A DNA stretch of 8,412 bases from Acidithiobacillus sp. GTDB taxonomy: Bacteria > Pseudomonadota > Gammaproteobacteria > Acidithiobacillales > Acidithiobacillaceae. Below the pieces are notes generated by a model, which was not told the origin of the DNA, did no database searches, and was given only the letters and a program-made list of their open reading frames with translations. The position numbers and the translations under genes are program-made. The stretch spans positions 1 through 8,412 of the forward strand of contig JAPTWR010000110.1 in the NCBI GenBank assembly GCA_028065135.1, written 5' to 3'. How positions within the stretch are numbered: the stretch's first letter is position 1; each line of letters begins with the position of its first letter. This document shows, piece by piece, positions 6,102 to 8,412 of the stretch.

Positions 6102-8165
6102 ATGACCGATAGGGACGGTTTGGATCAGGTCGCGATGTACATCATCCTGCTCAACTGGAACAGCGCCACCGACACCCTGCGCTGCCTGCGGGCATTGACC
6201 CTGTTGCGGGGGGTACAGGCGCAGGTGACGGTGGTGGACAACGGCTCGGAAGCCGCGGATCTGGAGCGCCTGCGCTTGGGCATCGCCCGCTGGGGTCTTG
6301 CGGTGGACATGGTGGAAACGGAGGAGAATCTGGGCTTTGGCGGTGGCTGCAATGTCGGGATGCGCCTGGCCCTGGAGCGGGGGGCGGAGTTCGTCTGGCT
6401 GCTCAATAATGACGCGGTGCCCCACCCCGAGGCCTTGCAGGCGATGTTGCGGGTGATGGAGGGGGATGCGCAGATCGGGGCGGTGGGTTCGGTGATTTAT
6501 GACCTGGAGCGGCCGGAGCGGGTACAGACTTGGGGCGGTGGGCGAGTCTGGCGCTGGGCGGGGGTGGCGCGGCATCGTCGTTGGCCGGTGGCGGCGCGGC
6601 GCCTCGATTACCTGACGGCGGCCAGCATACTCTTGCGCCGCGAGGCGCTGGAGGGCGCGGGCCTCTTTGATGAGGACACCTTTTTCATGTATTGGGAGGA
6701 TGCGGATCTGTGCTTTCGCCTGCGCGCACAGGGCTGGAAGCTGGCGGTGGCCGGGGATGCGGTGATCTGGCATCAGCGCTCGTCCAGCCTCGGGCACGCC
6801 AATCCCCTCAAGGATTATTATGTCACCGTCTCCTCCCGCCGGTTTTTGCGGCGCTACGCCCCCTGGCCGCGCTCGGCGATGGCTCTGGGCGCGTTGGGGC
6901 GCATTGCGCGGCGACTGCTCCGGGGCAGGTGGCGCAATGTGCGGGCGATGGTTTCCGCGCTGTGGGACAGGCCTTACGACCTTGCGCTGCCTCTGGTCAT
7001 GGACGCGGGGAAGCGGGATGCCGAGCCGCTGCGCGTGGCGGTGGAGGCCACCACGCTGTTGGGGCGGCTGGCGGGGATCGGGCATTATACCGCCGCGCTG
7101 TGTCAGCAGCTGGCCGCGGATGAGGGGGCGACTCTGGCCTACTTTACGGCGCGGTCCTGGGCGCAGGAGCCGCCGCGGCAACCCGGCCTGCGCATTCCCC
7201 GCCCCTTGCAGTGGCGCAAGCGTATTCCCCTGGGGCGAGAGCTACAGTTTATCTTGCAGGGGCGGCAACTGACCCGGCTGGAACGTCTCTGGCGGCCGGA
7301 TCTGATCCTAGGGCCCAGTTTCGTCCTGCCGCGCGCCAAGGCGCCGTCTGTCCTGGTGGTGCATGATCTTTCCCATCTCCGCTATCCGGAGGTCCACCCC
7401 CCGGCCCGTGTGGCCTTTTTGAACCGCCACTTGCGACCGGCCATGGCGCGCACGGGGGCCGTTCTGACGGACTCGCGTTTTACGGAAGCGGAATTGTTGC
7501 ATTACTTCCCGGAGGTGGCGGGGCGGACCCATGTGGTCTATCCCGGTATCAGCGGGCGTTTCGCTTTGGCTCCGGCTGCGGAAGTGGAAACGGCACTGGA
7601 TGGGATTTTGCTGGGAGATGAACGTCGTTTTTTCCTCTTTCTCTCCACCCTGGAGCCGCGCAAGAATCTGGCGGGCTTGCTGGCGGCCTACACGGCCTTG
7701 CCGGTTGCCATCCGTAGGGCGCACCCGCTGGTGCTGGTGGGGCAGATGGGCTGGCAGGAGACTAATTTCGCCGCAATCCTGACGGGGATGTTGGCACGCG
7801 GCGAGGTGCGGATGCTGGGCTACCTGCGCGACGAGCTGCTGCCGGCGCTCTATCGCCGCGCCCTGGCACTGGTCTACCCGTCCCTCTACGAGGGCTTTGG
7901 TCTGCCCCCCATCGAGGCCATGGCCACGGGCTGCCCGGTGCTGGTGGCCAACGTCAGTGCTCTGCCGGAGGTCTGCGGCGATGCGGCGCTGTATTGCGAC
8001 CCGCTGGATGTGCGGTCCATCACCACGGCGATGCGGCGGCTGGCGGAGGATGAGGTCTTGCGCGCCCGGCTGGCGGCGGCGGGGCCGGCGCGGGCGGCGC
8101 TCTATACCTGGGAGGTGGCGGCGGCGCAGGTGCTGGCGGTGATGCGGGAGGTGGTGTCGCGTTAA
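6102..8165 (+). CDS. Bifunctional GT2-GT4 fusion glycosyltransferase
   Basis: A 687-residue cytoplasmic protein with two glycosyltransferase domains. Residues about 11-290 are a GT2 (GT-A) domain of the WbbL/rhamnosyltransferase type: LLNWN (16-20), VVDNGSE (44-50), the acidic NND (102-104), GLFDEDTFFMYWEDADLCFR (187-206) and VIWHQRSSS. Residues about 310-685 are a GT4 (GT-B) domain: GIGHYT (325-330), VVHDLSH (419-425), LTDSRFTEAEL, the donor-site STLEPRKNL (515-523) and EGFGLPPIEAMATGCPV (597-613), with the E-x7-E pair E597/E605. No membrane helix is evident. It probably adds two successive sugars to a surface polysaccharide; the sugars are unknown. Start ATG 6102 is backed by GAGG. The gene is extremely GC-rich near its end (51 G/C in 60 at 8041-8100), unlike the cassette upstream. 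It is separated from gtrA by 335 bases and probably needs its own promoter. Confidence 0.9.
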   Translation: MTDRDGLDQVAMYIILLNWNSATDTLRCLRALTLLRGVQAQVTVVDNGSEAADLERLRLGIARWGLAVDMVETEENLGFGGGCNVGMRLALERGAEFVWLLNNDAVPHPEALQAMLRVMEGDAQIGAVGSVIYDLERPERVQTWGGGRVWRWAGVARHRRWPVAARRLDYLTAASILLRREALEGAGLFDEDTFFMYWEDADLCFRLRAQGWKLAVAGDAVIWHQRSSSLGHANPLKDYYVTVSSRRFLRRYAPWPRSAMALGALGRIARRLLRGRWRNVRAMVSALWDRPYDLALPLVMDAGKRDAEPLRVAVEATTLLGRLAGIGHYTAALCQQLAADEGATLAYFTARSWAQEPPRQPGLRIPRPLQWRKRIPLGRELQFILQGRQLTRLERLWRPDLILGPSFVLPRAKAPSVLVVHDLSHLRYPEVHPPARVAFLNRHLRPAMARTGAVLTDSRFTEAELLHYFPEVAGRTHVVYPGISGRFALAPAAEVETALDGILLGDERRFFLFLSTLEPRKNLAGLLAAYTALPVAIRRAHPLVLVGQMGWQETNFAAILTGMLARGEVRMLGYLRDELLPALYRRALALVYPSLYEGFGLPPIEAMATGCPVLVANVSALPEVCGDAALYCDPLDVRSITTAMRRLAEDEVLRARLAAAGPARAALYTWEVAAAQVLAVMREVVSR
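6220..6404 (+). repeat. Direct repeat copy 2 (185 bp, within the GT2-GT4 gene)
   Basis: Partner of 1392-1576 in the same orientation, 182 of 185 positions identical. It lies in the same reading frame of the GT2 domain as copy 1, so a crossover here would join the two genes codon for codon. Confidence 0.9.
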
Positions 8166-8170
8166 CCCAT

Positions 8171-8193
8171 TGGTGGCTGTTATAAAGCCCCCA
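8171..8193. terminator. Weak imperfect hairpin between convergent genes
   Basis: TGGTGGCT (8171-8178) pairs with AGCCCCCA (8186-8193) across a 7-base loop, with one mismatch (8174/8190). It spans the 14-base gap and the end of the convergent gene, where a shared terminator would be expected. No T-run follows on either strand, so intrinsic termination is doubtful. Confidence 0.2.
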
Positions 8194-8412
8194 TATCCAG
8201 CGTTACCGTCTGTCCCTGCAATCGCGTATCTATCCGCCGCGCGGCTTCCTGCAACAGCGGTACCCAGCTTTCCTGACGGCGCTCAATGGGTGCGGAGATG
8301 CTCAGTCCGGCATTCCAGGGCAGTGGCCCACGGAGCAGTACCCCAAGGCAGCCGACGCCGATTTCCGCCTCTTCATTATCCAGCGCATAGCCGCGCTCCA
8401 GAGCCGTGCGGG
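8180..8412 (-). CDS. IclR-family transcriptional regulator, C-terminal part (partial)
   Basis: The minus strand is open from the window edge to TAA at 8182-8180, giving the last 76 residues of a protein. RGYALDNEEAEIGVGCLGVL, then LSISAPIERRQ and an amphipathic tail LLQEAARRIDTRL, match the end of the IclR effector-binding domain, where GYALD.EE.E.GV.C and a following LS.S.P strand are typical. The DNA-binding helix-turn-helix and the start lie outside the window, so ligand and target are unknown. It converges on the GT2-GT4 gene with a 14-base gap. That arrangement gives no evidence that it regulates the glycosylation genes. Confidence 0.75.
   Translation of the reverse strand, partial: RTALERGYALDNEEAEIGVGCLGVLLRGPLPWNAGLSISAPIERRQESWVPLLQEAARRIDTRLQGQTVTLDMGAL

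Noticed and set aside
6024..7181. Long minus-strand open frame opposite the GT2-GT4 gene (385 codons)
   Set aside because: Antisense shadow of the well-supported GT2 domain; low-complexity Arg/Pro/His product and no start signals.
1..8412. CRISPR arrays, tRNA or rRNA genes, riboswitches, insertion sequences
   Set aside because: No regularly spaced short repeats, cloverleaf-like segments, or inverted-repeat-bounded transposase genes were seen on reading both strands.

Overview
The window is a GC-rich bacterial cell-surface glycosylation locus, probably from a gammaproteobacterium or an Acidithiobacillia-like acidophile. The taxonomic guess rests only on base composition and gene style and is weak. 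Nearly all of it is one plus-strand run of sugar-handling genes, with a partial minus-strand gene at each edge.

Layout. (1) 1-112: 5' end of a divergent minus-strand gene, unidentified, with a strong Shine-Dalgarno. (2) 113-296: divergent intergenic region holding a G-rich block with an 8-G run, which falls inside the spacer of a candidate sigma70 promoter for the minus-strand gene. (3) 297-1307: UDP-glucose 4-epimerase (galE type). (4) 1304-1645: N-terminal fragment of a family 2 glycosyltransferase (GT2), overlapped by 4 bases at each end (GTGA with galE, ATGA with the next gene). (5) 1642-5766: a compact cassette of a YfhO-like GT-C membrane protein, a polyprenyl-phosphate GT2 (GtrB/CsbB/DPM1 type) and a GtrA-family flippase. 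(6) 5767-6101: 335 bases without an intact gene, holding a frameshifted galE scrap and a truncated AAA_14 ATPase N-terminus. (7) 6102-8165: a 687-residue GT2-GT4 fusion glycosyltransferase. (8) 8180-8412: C-terminal end of an IclR-family regulator on the minus strand.

How the genes could work together. galE would interconvert UDP-glucose and UDP-galactose. The GtrB-like enzyme would load a sugar onto undecaprenyl phosphate at the inner membrane face, GtrA would help flip it, and the YfhO-like protein would transfer it to a surface acceptor on the periplasmic side. This is the three-component logic known from Gtr O-antigen modification and from CsbB/GtcA/YfhO in Firmicutes. The GT2-GT4 fusion would build the polysaccharide backbone in the cytoplasm. 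Sugar and acceptor cannot be read from the sequence.

The main structural observation is that the cassette is bracketed by direct repeats. The GT2 fragment (1304-1645) and the intact GT2-GT4 gene share a 185-bp block with only 3 mismatches, while the 88 bases before it differ at about 31 positions. A galE scrap also lies between the cassette and the intact GT gene. Recombination across the repeat would delete 4,828 bp and leave galE overlapping an intact in-frame GT2-GT4 gene. This points to a galE-GT2/GT4 operon that acquired the cassette, or to a gene-conversion tract between paralogues.
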